Assembly: GCA_963800475.1 (NCBI GenBank)
Contig: CAWDAZ010000003.1
Span: forward strand, 248,001-312,000
Direction of reading: 5' to 3'
DNA: 64,000 bases
Source of the DNA: Palsa-465 sp963800475
Lineage (GTDB): Bacteria > Actinomycetota > Thermoleophilia > Solirubrobacterales > Solirubrobacteraceae
The notes beneath the pieces are model-generated. The model saw nothing but the letters and a program-made list of their open reading frames with translations, searched no databases and was not told the DNA's origin. Made by a program: the position numbers and the translations under genes. Below, in pieces: positions 28,853 to 37,687 of the stretch. How positions within the stretch are numbered: the stretch's first letter is position 1; the number at the start of each line of letters is the position of its first letter.

Positions 28853-31045
28853 CTAACGCGCGACCGGCAGGCCGGCCGCGGCCGCCGCTCCCGGCTGGAG
28901 CTCCGGAACTCCGTCGAGCGACAGCGCTCGGCATGCGGTGGTCGGGAGCACGGGCGTCTGCGAGGTCGCCGTCCCCAGCGCCGGGGAGGCTGAGACGTCC
29001 GGGAACACGTCGAGGTAGTACCGAGCACGCACGCACCCATTCGAGCCCAGCACCATTATTCCGCGGGTCGTCACGTCCGGCCGGGCCTGCGGCTGGCCGT
29101 CGTAGTCCATGAACACGCCGGTCGCGTCGACCTTGCGGGTGCCGAACCCGCCGGTTCCCGGGGCGCCGATCACCGTCCCGGCGCCGTCCAGCAGCACTCC
29201 GGCCGCGCCGGTCGGCCACCGCGACACCGACCCATCGGGCAACACGAAGCGGCCCGTGACGATGTGCGCGCTCGGGTCGGGCCGCTGGTCGAGCAGCGCC
29301 GCGAGCGTGTTCGCGACGTCATTGGCGGAGGTCGGGCCTGCCGACTCGGACTCGAGCTTGTGCCCGTGGCCGTTCATGTCCTGGTAGCAGGTGTCGTTGT
29401 TGAACAGTCCCGGCGTCCCGCTCGCGAACGCCCACGCGGGGATCATGTAGCCGATCATGTCGTCGGCCAGGCCCACCTGGAAGCGGAACAGCCCATCGGC
29501 GTGCCAGGTCGGGACGGCCGGGTTTGGGCGCGCGCAGCTCTCGTCCTCGACCCCGAACGGGCTCCCGAGCATCAGCCCGGGGAACGCCTCGCCGGGATTG
29601 TCGATCAGCTGCAGGTCGGGGCCGATCTCGCCGACGCTGACATAGGTGCGGAAATCGGCGCCGGCGGTCGGCGCGATCGAGCCGTTTGGGATCGGCGCGA
29701 TCGGCGAGCCCGAGTCGTAGCCGGTGCAGACATATGCCTGGCGGCGCCCGAAGTCTCCCGCCGCCGCGAGCGCGACGAAGCCGTTGTTCTCGAGCGGCAC
29801 GCAGATCTGCCGGCGGGTGAGCGTGACCGCGCCCGGCGTCAGCCGCACCGCCGAGCTGGCGGCGTGCTCGGCAATCTGAGCGAACGCCTGTCCGGTGGCG
29901 GTCGCCTGCAGGTACTGCGTCTTGGGGTTCGTGTGATTCTCCGAGCCGCCGGGGATCGCTGTCGGCAGCGACTCCGGATCCTCCTCTGAGCCGTTGTCGC
30001 CGGCGAGGAACATCGCGGTCCCGGGCACCGCGGCGTCGATCGCGTGCTCCATCGCGCCGGGCCAGTCGGCGCTGAGCTGGGGACCGGAGTCGCCCATCTC
30101 CTGGTTGTGGGCCGCGAGTGAGACGACCGTGAAGATAGGAACGCCCGACGGCGTCCGCGCCTGCAGCACGCCCAGCTTCGGATCCACGGCGGCGACCCGG
30201 TCGTCGTGGGCGAGCGCGACGGCGGTCGGGAACTGGTCGGAGATCCGCTGCGACATCCCCGCCAGCAACGGATATCGGTTGCCGGACGTCCCGTCCGGGA
30301 TCGGGCCCTCGACCTGATTGGCGTACAGCTGCGCGGGTCGCAGATCGGCGACCGCTGCGGCGGCCGCCTTGGCGATCCGGTAGTCGAGGAACCGCATGTA
30401 GTACTCATCGATCCCGGACCGCACGCCGACTCCGAGCGGCGTCTCGAGCGCGCCGTACAACCCGATCGTGTCCGGGCTGCTCTCGTTGTGGTCCGCACTC
30501 ACGACGAGCTTCGCCTGCACCCCGAAATCGTGCGCCAGGTAGTAGCGCGCCTGGTCGGTGTAGTAGTCGAACAGGCCGATCGCGTCGACCGACGCGTATA
30601 CGACCGGGCCGTCGCGGCCGTCGGAGATCGCGATCGCGCGCACGTCGAGCGGATCGTTGACGCCCGTCGCCGGCCCGAATTCGTTGTCCGAGTAGATCCC
30701 GTCCCAGCGGGCGTTGGCGTTGGCATCGCAGAACGGGTCGGGCTTCTGCCCGGACGGGCCACTGTTCAGGTCTGTCCCGGCGTCCCACTGCCCGTCACCG
30801 TTCAAATCCGTGAACGGCTCCTGCAGCGCGAACCTGCCGGCGCTCGTGAACGGCGCGGCGGGGCACGTTCCGAGCTCCTGAGCGAACCTCGCGTCGGCGG
30901 CGCTCCCCGCCGGAGTCCCGGCGAGCGGCGGCGTGGTGTCGGCACGGCCGGCGCCCGCCAGGAACCGGTAGCCACGCGCAGCGGCCGGCGCGGCGGCGAG
31001 TACGGCGATTGCGAGCACGGCCGCGCCGGCGCGAACCGGGCGCAT
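28853..31045 (-). CDS. Secreted protein related to neutral/alkaline ceramidase
   Basis: 730 residues with a Sec signal peptide (about 1-23, hydrophobic Ala/Val core ending AAARG). The mature N-terminus FLAGAGRADTTPP and later KLVVSADHNESSPDTIGL and FTVVSLAAHNQEM recall the N-terminal domain of neutral/alkaline ceramidases (GAGxADITPP and metal-binding His strands), so a metal-dependent secreted hydrolase is likely. Two calcium-loop-like segments, DLNGDGQWDAGTD and CDANANARWDG, lie near residues 80-115. No ceramide link is proven; the protein is longer than the minimal family and has a C-terminal half of unknown type. It follows the subtilase-like gene after 2 nt, so the two are probably produced together. 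Confidence 0.65.
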   Translation of the reverse strand: MRPVRAGAAVLAIAVLAAAPAAARGYRFLAGAGRADTTPPLAGTPAGSAADARFAQELGTCPAAPFTSAGRFALQEPFTDLNGDGQWDAGTDLNSGPSGQKPDPFCDANANARWDGIYSDNEFGPATGVNDPLDVRAIAISDGRDGPVVYASVDAIGLFDYYTDQARYYLAHDFGVQAKLVVSADHNESSPDTIGLYGALETPLGVGVRSGIDEYYMRFLDYRIAKAAAAAVADLRPAQLYANQVEGPIPDGTSGNRYPLLAGMSQRISDQFPTAVALAHDDRVAAVDPKLGVLQARTPSGVPIFTVVSLAAHNQEMGDSGPQLSADWPGAMEHAIDAAVPGTAMFLAGDNGSEEDPESLPTAIPGGSENHTNPKTQYLQATATGQAFAQIAEHAASSAVRLTPGAVTLTRRQICVPLENNGFVALAAAGDFGRRQAYVCTGYDSGSPIAPIPNGSIAPTAGADFRTYVSVGEIGPDLQLIDNPGEAFPGLMLGSPFGVEDESCARPNPAVPTWHADGLFRFQVGLADDMIGYMIPAWAFASGTPGLFNNDTCYQDMNGHGHKLESESAGPTSANDVANTLAALLDQRPDPSAHIVTGRFVLPDGSVSRWPTGAAGVLLDGAGTVIGAPGTGGFGTRKVDATGVFMDYDGQPQARPDVTTRGIMVLGSNGCVRARYYLDVFPDVSASPALGTATSQTPVLPTTACRALSLDGVPELQPGAAAAAGLPVAR

Positions 31046-31047
31046 TT

Positions 31048-34000
31048 TCAGCGAGCCCTGACGACCGCCGGCAGCCCCACGTTCCCGGCCGCGTTGACCG
31101 CGCGGACCGCGACGTAGCGCCCGGCGCCGTGGGAAATCGCGAACCGCTGCCGCGTACCGGCCGCGGCCGGTGCCGGCGCCCCGGTGAGTGGGGTCGCCGT
31201 AGCGAAGCTCCGGGGCGTGATCGGGTGGTTCGAGGTGACCAGCTCATACCGGGTTGCGGTGCCGCACATCTCATCCGCACCGGGGGCCGTGAAGCTGAGC
31301 GTCCCGTGGTCGACGCTCGTGTCGGCGGGGTGTCCGGGGGTTACCGCGTCGGTTGTGTAGTTACCCGAGTTCCAATCGTCGTGGTGGAAGCGCGGCGACG
31401 AGCTCGGCGAGCAGGCCGGCGCCGGGGTCCCGTATACCGACAGCGTTCCCGCCCGGGTGATCGAGACGACGTCCTTGTGCGCGCTCGAATCCGTGTCGAG
31501 GCTCCCGAACGATCCGAGCGTCGGGGTCGCGATCGTCCAGTCGCCGGTCAGCTTCGGCCACGCCGAGCTCGCAGGCGTGCCGGCGGCCGTGAACGCCTGC
31601 AGATCGAGCGAGGCGGTACCGCCGATCACCGCCTGGCCACCGGCCGCTGTGATCTGTCCCACCACTGGTCCGGTGAGGAACTGCAGGTCGTTGACCTCGG
31701 CCGGGAAGCCGGGCAGCTCCTGGGCGGTCGTGGGGTTCCAGCCGCCGATGAAGTCCTGGCCGCCCTGGTAGTCGTTGAGCGCCACGTCCAGCGCCCGCAG
31801 CAGTCCGGTCTCGGGCGTGAAGAAGTCGATCGTGCTGCCGTCGAAGCTCCCGAATGCGGGATAGCCGACCGCCGCGAACGTCGGATGGTCGTACTGGCCG
31901 ACTCCCGCCTTGGCGTCGGACTCGAGCGTGTTGTAGTGGCCGCTCGAGGGGTCGGTCCCGTAGCACGAGCTGCCATCAGGGTTGAGGATGTAGGCGGGGC
32001 CCGCGTCCGGCGCGACCCCGATCTTCAGCCCGGCGCCGCCCGACGGGCAGGTGAGCGGCGCGACCACCGGTGAGCCGTTGATCCCCTCGCCGACGTCCGG
32101 CAGCAGCCCGGCGTCGACGATCCCGATCTTCACCGGCCAGCCGGGCTCGAACGCGCTCGACTGGCAGCTGCCGCCCGAGCAGCTCATCGTGCCGCCGGTC
32201 CCCCTGATCGCGTAAACGCGCCCGTTCGCGAACGACAGGAGCCCGGTCTGGCCGACCGCGCCGAGCGACGTCGCGGTCAGGTTGCCCGAGTTCATGCCGC
32301 CTTCGTCGCCGGTGTTAACCAGGTATTCCTCGTTGCTGCCGACAAGGATCGTCGGCTTGCCGCCGATCATCGCGACCGCCGGCGTGTCGACGAGCTTGCC
32401 CTGGTCTTCGTCGCCGCCGGGGTTGGCCTGTGCGTGCGTGGTCGAGAAGGTGAGGTGGTTGGTGGTCGGGTCGACCGCCGTGAGCTTGTCGGGGTCGGCG
32501 ACCAGCACCGGGAATCCGGCGACCGCGGACCCGGCGATATCCGTCTCGCTCGGCTGCCACGCGTACAGGTGCCGATCCTCGCCCGCGGCGATGATGTCGA
32601 GCGGGCCGCTGGCGCTCCCGTCGAGACGCGCGAGCACTGGAGACGACAGGAACCCGGCCTCGGTGCGGTCGCGGGGTCCCTGCCGGACGGTATGGAAGGG
32701 CTGGAGCGGCGCGCCCGACCAGCTCGGGTTCGAGTGCTGGTGGAACACGAGCTCGCCGCGGGAGTTCCACGCGTACACGTTTCCGCAGTTGTCGTCGGCG
32801 ACGATCTCGATCTCCCCGTCGCCGAACAGGTCGCCGCCGGCGAGCGCGCCGAGCACCGCGCAGTAGTGGCCGGTGCCGAGCTCTCTGTAGGCCGGCTCGC
32901 CGGCGTGGAGCGGAAGCTGCTCGGTGTGCACCGGCCAGCCGGGGAGCTCGCTGCCGGTTGCCGTGAACGCGTGGATCACGCCGTCGGAGGTGGCGACCGC
33001 GAGCTGGTTGCGGTTGTTCCCGGCGAGATCGATCAGCAGCGGGCTCGACGCACCGTCGGTCTTCAGCTCCTTCGGCCACCCGGGCAGCATGTCCTGGTCG
33101 CGGTGCAGGAACAGCTGGCGGCGGTCCTCCCCGGTCATCGCGGGGCGCGTCGCACTGCCGGCGGCGCTGACGACCACCCGGACCGTGAATCCGTACGGCC
33201 TCGTGTTCGGGCGCCCATTCGACGTCTGCGCCAAGCCGCCGTTCTCGTTGCCGTCGAAGCCCTGGACGTTGGCCGGGAAGCGCGCCTCGAGCTGCGCGGT
33301 GTCGATCTCGCCGAGCGTGCCGCTGTACGGTGAGCTGTGGGTGGTGTGACCGTCGCAGTAGCTCGACCCGACGCTCATGAAGTCCCCCGGGGGCGTCGAC
33401 GTCGTCAGGCCGTTGTTGGGCTCGGCCCCGGGGGCGACTTGCACCTGGCAGGTGTACGCGGTGCGCGCGTCGACGTAGCCGCCGACCGCGATCTGCGACT
33501 CGCTCGGACCGAGCTGCTGGAACCAGTCCGGCGAGGTGATGTCGGCCTCGGGCGGGATCTCGCCGCTGCCCGCGGCGGAGACCGCCTTCGAGGCGCTCAA
33601 CCGTCCGTAGCCGTAGAACTCGTCGAACCCCTGGCGCGCCGGGTATCGGCGTGTGTCCGGAGCGGGGCCGTCGAAGCCGCCGAACATGTCGGCCGCGAAC
33701 GCGGTGTTGTGGTTCGGGTCGGTGCAGGTCGGAGCCGGGGCGGGCTCACACGATGGTTCGGGCGTCGCCGAGAAGTCGACGTCGTCGGACTGGCCGCCGC
33801 TTCCCGCGTCGGCCGGCGTGGTGCCGGTGCTGGGCGCGGTCTGACCAGGCGTCGTGTCGCCGGCGATGTTGCCCGAGGCCATCAGCTGGCGGACCTCGTT
33901 GGGGGTCACCGGACAGGGTGTCCGATCCACGCGTGTGCAGTCAGCGGCCGGCTTGAGCCTGCCCTCGGCGATCGCGTTGATCGCGGCGCTGTACACGAGC

Positions 34001-35373
34001 CCGGCGATGCCGGCTCCGAGCCCGGTCGCGTTCGAGGAGCACGACGAGCTCGACACCGACACAGTCACCTTCGGCCCGAAGTTGGTACAGCCGTTGAACT
34101 GGAGGTACGACGGCGGGGCCTCGGTCTCGGTCGAGTACTTGTTGACCGAGTTGACGACGATCGTGTCGGGCAGCGCCGAGGGCTGGTTGTTGTGCTCGGC
34201 GGCCTCGTCGGCGGCGGAGGCGATCGTCACGGTCCCGTGGCGGTAGGCGTACTCGACCGCGTCGCGCGCGAAGCTCGAGTTGTTGAGCGTCCCCAGCGGC
34301 TCCTGGATCACGTCGGAGCCCCGGTCGGTCGCATACACCACTGCCTGCGCGAACCGGTTCACGTCGGCGATGAACGATTCCCCGACGCGAAGCTCCATGA
34401 TCCGGCAGTCCGGGCAGGTGCCCAGCGTCGAGCTGGTGTTCGCCTCGCCGGCGGAGTCCTGCACCTCGCCGGTCCCGTGTCCGTATTGGACGTCGTCGTA
34501 CGGGTCGTTGTTGTTGTCGACGAAGTTCCAGCCGGCGATGTCGTTCGCAAACCCGTCGTGGTCGTGGTCGATCCCGTCGCTGAACGCGAGGATCAGATCC
34601 TCCGGGATCAGCATCCCGGCCGGGCCGTGGCGGAGCGCGTGGAGCGGGCTCGAACCGGTCACGACCGCGGCCACCCGGGAGTCGCACGCGTAGTCGAGGA
34701 CGTTGAACGCGCCCTGCCCGAGGATGTCGTACGGGATCATGCCGTCGGGCTGCCGGGTTCCGCCGCGCGAGTTGTAGTCGCCGCCTTGGCCGACGGCGCC
34801 GGCGTGGGCCGCGCAGTTGACCCCGGTCGACGGGTCGAAGGTCGTCGCCAGATCGTCACGGGGCGCCGGAAGCTCACCCGGGTTGATCCAGTACGTCTTG
34901 CGCACCGCGGTCATCGCGCCGGCGTTGTTCCATTCGATTCCCGAGTCGAGCTCGGAGATCAGCACGTCGGGCCGGCCGAGGGTCACCTCGAACGCGGTGC
35001 TGACCGGGCTGCCGGCGGCCACGCACGAGCCCGTCCCGGACGGGAACGTGGCGTTCTTGTCGACGACGCTCATTCCGCGGATCCCGCACAGCTCGTCGCC
35101 CTTGGGGTTGACGGTCGCCTCGTTCTGGGTGCTCTGCTCCGGGGTCGCGGCGAGCTTCCAGTTGTCGCCGAAGTTCGACGGCGTCACGCCGGGCGGAAGC
35201 TTCCAGGTGGTCGGATCGTGCGGATTGCCGTTCGGTCCGGTGTACGGGAAGTCCGCGCTCGCGATCGGAGCGCCGCCGACGACGAGCACCGCGCCCACCG
35301 CAGCAACGAGCGCGCCGCGTCGCGCGACCCGTGCGAAACCTCGCCGATCCTCCCCGCGCCTGATCCTCACCAT
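31048..35373 (-). CDS. Large secreted subtilase-like protein with altered catalytic residues
   Basis: 1441 residues with a signal peptide (hydrophobic about 21-40, cleaved after ASA). Residues about 130-470 follow the S8 subtilase plan: the Asp motif ISELDSGIEW (Asp143), the Ca-loop DHDHDGFANDIAGWNFVDNN, and the His motif YGHGTGEV (His299). The Ser motif is degenerate: SSNATGLGAGIAGLV has Thr450 where Ser of GTS is expected, and the oxyanion Asn region reads ASAADE. Beyond it are about 600 residues with FG-GAP/propeller-like repeats (NQLAVATSDGVIHAFTATG, GEIEIVADDNCGNVYAWN) and a C-terminal Fn3-like domain. Likely an inactive protease or adhesin. The ATG at 35373 is one choice; a GTG 21 nt upstream is also possible. 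Confidence 0.75.
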   Translation of the reverse strand: MVRIRRGEDRRGFARVARRGALVAAVGAVLVVGGAPIASADFPYTGPNGNPHDPTTWKLPPGVTPSNFGDNWKLAATPEQSTQNEATVNPKGDELCGIRGMSVVDKNATFPSGTGSCVAAGSPVSTAFEVTLGRPDVLISELDSGIEWNNAGAMTAVRKTYWINPGELPAPRDDLATTFDPSTGVNCAAHAGAVGQGGDYNSRGGTRQPDGMIPYDILGQGAFNVLDYACDSRVAAVVTGSSPLHALRHGPAGMLIPEDLILAFSDGIDHDHDGFANDIAGWNFVDNNNDPYDDVQYGHGTGEVQDSAGEANTSSTLGTCPDCRIMELRVGESFIADVNRFAQAVVYATDRGSDVIQEPLGTLNNSSFARDAVEYAYRHGTVTIASAADEAAEHNNQPSALPDTIVVNSVNKYSTETEAPPSYLQFNGCTNFGPKVTVSVSSSSCSSNATGLGAGIAGLVYSAAINAIAEGRLKPAADCTRVDRTPCPVTPNEVRQLMASGNIAGDTTPGQTAPSTGTTPADAGSGGQSDDVDFSATPEPSCEPAPAPTCTDPNHNTAFAADMFGGFDGPAPDTRRYPARQGFDEFYGYGRLSASKAVSAAGSGEIPPEADITSPDWFQQLGPSESQIAVGGYVDARTAYTCQVQVAPGAEPNNGLTTSTPPGDFMSVGSSYCDGHTTHSSPYSGTLGEIDTAQLEARFPANVQGFDGNENGGLAQTSNGRPNTRPYGFTVRVVVSAAGSATRPAMTGEDRRQLFLHRDQDMLPGWPKELKTDGASSPLLIDLAGNNRNQLAVATSDGVIHAFTATGSELPGWPVHTEQLPLHAGEPAYRELGTGHYCAVLGALAGGDLFGDGEIEIVADDNCGNVYAWNSRGELVFHQHSNPSWSGAPLQPFHTVRQGPRDRTEAGFLSSPVLARLDGSASGPLDIIAAGEDRHLYAWQPSETDIAGSAVAGFPVLVADPDKLTAVDPTTNHLTFSTTHAQANPGGDEDQGKLVDTPAVAMIGGKPTILVGSNEEYLVNTGDEGGMNSGNLTATSLGAVGQTGLLSFANGRVYAIRGTGGTMSCSGGSCQSSAFEPGWPVKIGIVDAGLLPDVGEGINGSPVVAPLTCPSGGAGLKIGVAPDAGPAYILNPDGSSCYGTDPSSGHYNTLESDAKAGVGQYDHPTFAAVGYPAFGSFDGSTIDFFTPETGLLRALDVALNDYQGGQDFIGGWNPTTAQELPGFPAEVNDLQFLTGPVVGQITAAGGQAVIGGTASLDLQAFTAAGTPASSAWPKLTGDWTIATPTLGSFGSLDTDSSAHKDVVSITRAGTLSVYGTPAPACSPSSSPRFHHDDWNSGNYTTDAVTPGHPADTSVDHGTLSFTAPGADEMCGTATRYELVTSNHPITPRSFATATPLTGAPAPAAAGTRQRFAISHGAGRYVAVRAVNAAGNVGLPAVVRAR

Positions 35374-35391
35374 TGCACGAAACGTGCAATG
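35371..35391. promoter_or_regulatory. Perfect palindrome at the start of the subtilase-like gene
   Basis: Arms CATTGCACG and CGTGCAATG (9 bp each) around AAA. It covers the ATG at 35371-35373 and lies just after the alcohol dehydrogenase stop. It could be an operator or an RNA hairpin hiding the start codon. Confidence 0.5.
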
Positions 35392-35408
35392 CACCGAATA
35401 CTTGCGCT

Positions 35409-36554
35409 CTAGGGCATCCGTGGGTCGACGAGGATCTTCGCGTGGGTCTCGGGGTCGCCCAGCGCCGAGAACGCTCCGGCCACCCCGTCGAGTCCGACGG
35501 TGCCCGTGATCAACGGCCGCGGATCGACCTTGCCGTCGGCCAGCATGTGCAGCGTGTCACGGAACTCGAGCGGCGTGTAGCCGAACACGAAGCGGAGGTC
35601 GATCTCCTTGTTGATCGCCATCGCCGGGGTGATCCGGTCGGGCCCGACACACACGCCGGCGACCACGAGCCGCGCGAACAGCGGCGCTCCGTCGATGATG
35701 CTGTCGAGCACGCCGCGCACGCCGACGCACTCGAAGATCACCGGGAACTTCGGAGCCGCCCCGAGTGCCTCGCCGAGCCGCCACAGGTGCCACCAGCCGA
35801 CCGGCAGTCGCTCGAGCTTCTCGCGCGTGGACACCGCCAGCTCGAGCGCCGAGGGCAGGTCCGAGAGGTGCCCGCGGCGCGTGACCGCGGTGTACGGAGA
35901 CGACTCGGCGGGGTCGACGACGACGTCGGCCCCGCATGCGGTGGCGAGCCGGCGCCGGCCGGCCGAGTAGTCGCTGGCGACGACGGTTCGCACGCCCTTT
36001 GCCTTCAGCATCAGGATCACCGCCAGCCCGATCGGGCCGCAGCCGATCACGATCGCGACCGTGCGCCGGCCGACGTCCCCGCGGCGGACCGCATGCAGCC
36101 CGACAGCCATCGGCTCGGTCAGCGCCGCGACTTCTGGCGCCAGCCCGTTCGGGACCGGCATCATCAGCGCCTCCTCGACGAGCAGCCGCTCAGCGTATGC
36201 CCCGGGCGCGTGCGCGGACAGGCCGATCGTGTCGACCCCGTGCTCGGAGCGCAGCAGCGGCAGCGCCACCACGTGCGTGCCGGTGGCCGCGACACCCCGG
36301 CAGCGCGGACCGTGCTCGACAACCTCGCCGCAGAATTCGTGGCCGAACACGACCTGCTGCTCGGACCGCCCGAAGCGGTCGTACCCGGCGCGCGCCGCTA
36401 GCTCCGCCCACTCGTCGAGGCCGTGCCGGGCGTGCAGGTCGGACCCGCAGATCCCGCACCGCCGCACCTCGATCCGCACCTGCCCCGGTCCCGGGACCGG
36501 CTCCTCGAGCTCGATCACCTCGAGCTCGCCGTGCTGACAGGCGACCGCTCTCAT
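35409..36554 (-). CDS. Zinc-dependent alcohol dehydrogenase family (MDR) protein
   Basis: 381 residues. Medium-chain dehydrogenase: catalytic zinc ligands in CGICGSDLHARHG and FGHEFCGEV, Rossmann motif IGCGPIGLAVI with downstream Asp for NAD(H), and a C-terminal catalytic-domain segment LEFRDTLHMLADG. The lobe that normally carries four cysteines of a structural zinc is missing (only one Cys remains), as in some sorbitol/butanediol dehydrogenase-like groups. Substrate is unknown. The ATG overlaps the stop of the DegT gene by 4 bp, so the pair is tightly coupled. Confidence 0.9.
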   Translation of the reverse strand: MRAVACQHGELEVIELEEPVPGPGQVRIEVRRCGICGSDLHARHGLDEWAELAARAGYDRFGRSEQQVVFGHEFCGEVVEHGPRCRGVAATGTHVVALPLLRSEHGVDTIGLSAHAPGAYAERLLVEEALMMPVPNGLAPEVAALTEPMAVGLHAVRRGDVGRRTVAIVIGCGPIGLAVILMLKAKGVRTVVASDYSAGRRRLATACGADVVVDPAESSPYTAVTRRGHLSDLPSALELAVSTREKLERLPVGWWHLWRLGEALGAAPKFPVIFECVGVRGVLDSIIDGAPLFARLVVAGVCVGPDRITPAMAINKEIDLRFVFGYTPLEFRDTLHMLADGKVDPRPLITGTVGLDGVAGAFSALGDPETHAKILVDPRMP

Positions 36555-37687
36555 GGCCGCCGCCCGACGCTCGCCTCCGCCCTGCTCAGCACCGATCCGA
36601 GCGCCGATGAGACCCGGTCCACCTGGCCCTCGGTCAGCTCCGGGAAGAACGGCAGCGCGATCGAGCGCGCGGCCACCTCCTCGCACACCGGGAACTCGCC
36701 TTCCCGGTGGCCGAACTGCTCGCGGTAGTAGCTCATCAGGTGGATCGCCGGGAAGTAGGGCTTGCTCGAGATCCCGAGCTCGCTCAGCGCCCGGACGGTG
36801 TCGTCACGGTCGACGCGGCGCGGAAGCTGGACGACGAACACGAACCACCCGCGGCGATTGCCGTCGCTGTCCGGACACGGAAGCGCGAGGCCCTCGATCT
36901 CCCCGAGCGCGTCCAGGTACAGCCCCGCGACGCGCGCCCTCGCCGCCAGCAGCTCGTCGAGCCGCTCGAGCTGAGCGAGGCCGAGCGCGCACGCGACATC
37001 CGACAGCCGGTAGTTGAAGCCGAGGCGATCGTGGTCGAGCCACCCCAGGTCCGGCGCGCGACCCTGGTTGCGCTCCGAGTCGACCCGCTGCTTGAGCCCG
37101 GGATCGGCCATCGTGAGCATCCCGCCCTCGCCGGTCGTGAGCTGCTTGTTGCCGTAGAAGCCGAACGCCGTCGGGTGCCCGCGCCCCCCGGCCGCGCCGC
37201 CGTCCGCGTAGCGCGCACCCAGCGCCTCGCAGGCGTCCTCGACGATCGGGACGCCGAGCCGTTCGAACGCCGGCATGTCGGCGGGGTACCCGAACACGTG
37301 CACCGGCAGGATCGCCGCGGTGCGCTCGGTGACTGCGGCGGCGGCCGCGGCCGGATCGAGGTTCAGCGTCACCGGGTCGATGTCTGCGAACACCGGCCGG
37401 GCCCGCTCAAACACCGCGGCGTTGGCGCTCGCCACGAACGAGAACGGCGTCGTTACGACCTCGTCCCCGTCGCCGACGCCGACCCCACGCAGCGCGAGAT
37501 GCAGCGCAGCCGTGCCGCTCGACGTGGCGCTCGCGAACGCCGCACCGACGCGCGCGGCGAACGCCTCCTCGAACGCCGGCAGCCGGGGCCCCAGCGACAG
37601 CCGCCCCGACCTCAGCACCTCCATGACCAGCTCCTGCTCGCGCGCGCCGATCATCGGCCGGGCGAGCGGTATCTGCTCGTCGCTCAC
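36551..37687 (-). CDS. DegT/DnrJ/EryC1/StrS-family PLP aminotransferase
   Basis: 378 residues. A fold-type I aminotransferase of the sugar-aminotransferase class: N-terminal IPLARPMIGAREQELV, SSGTAALHLAL for phosphate binding, IVEDACEALGA for the PLP pyridine nitrogen and Lys181 in YGNKQLTTGEGG as the Schiff-base lysine. Family members aminate dTDP/UDP-keto-sugars or cyclitols. No sugar-nucleotide genes lie next to it; instead it overlaps cimA upstream (GTGA) and an alcohol dehydrogenase downstream (ATGA). A cyclitol, sugar or 2-oxoacid-derived substrate is possible; not decidable. Confidence 0.92.
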   Translation of the reverse strand: MSDEQIPLARPMIGAREQELVMEVLRSGRLSLGPRLPAFEEAFAARVGAAFASATSSGTAALHLALRGVGVGDGDEVVTTPFSFVASANAAVFERARPVFADIDPVTLNLDPAAAAAAVTERTAAILPVHVFGYPADMPAFERLGVPIVEDACEALGARYADGGAAGGRGHPTAFGFYGNKQLTTGEGGMLTMADPGLKQRVDSERNQGRAPDLGWLDHDRLGFNYRLSDVACALGLAQLERLDELLAARARVAGLYLDALGEIEGLALPCPDSDGNRRGWFVFVVQLPRRVDRDDTVRALSELGISSKPYFPAIHLMSYYREQFGHREGEFPVCEEVAARSIALPFFPELTEGQVDRVSSALGSVLSRAEASVGRRP

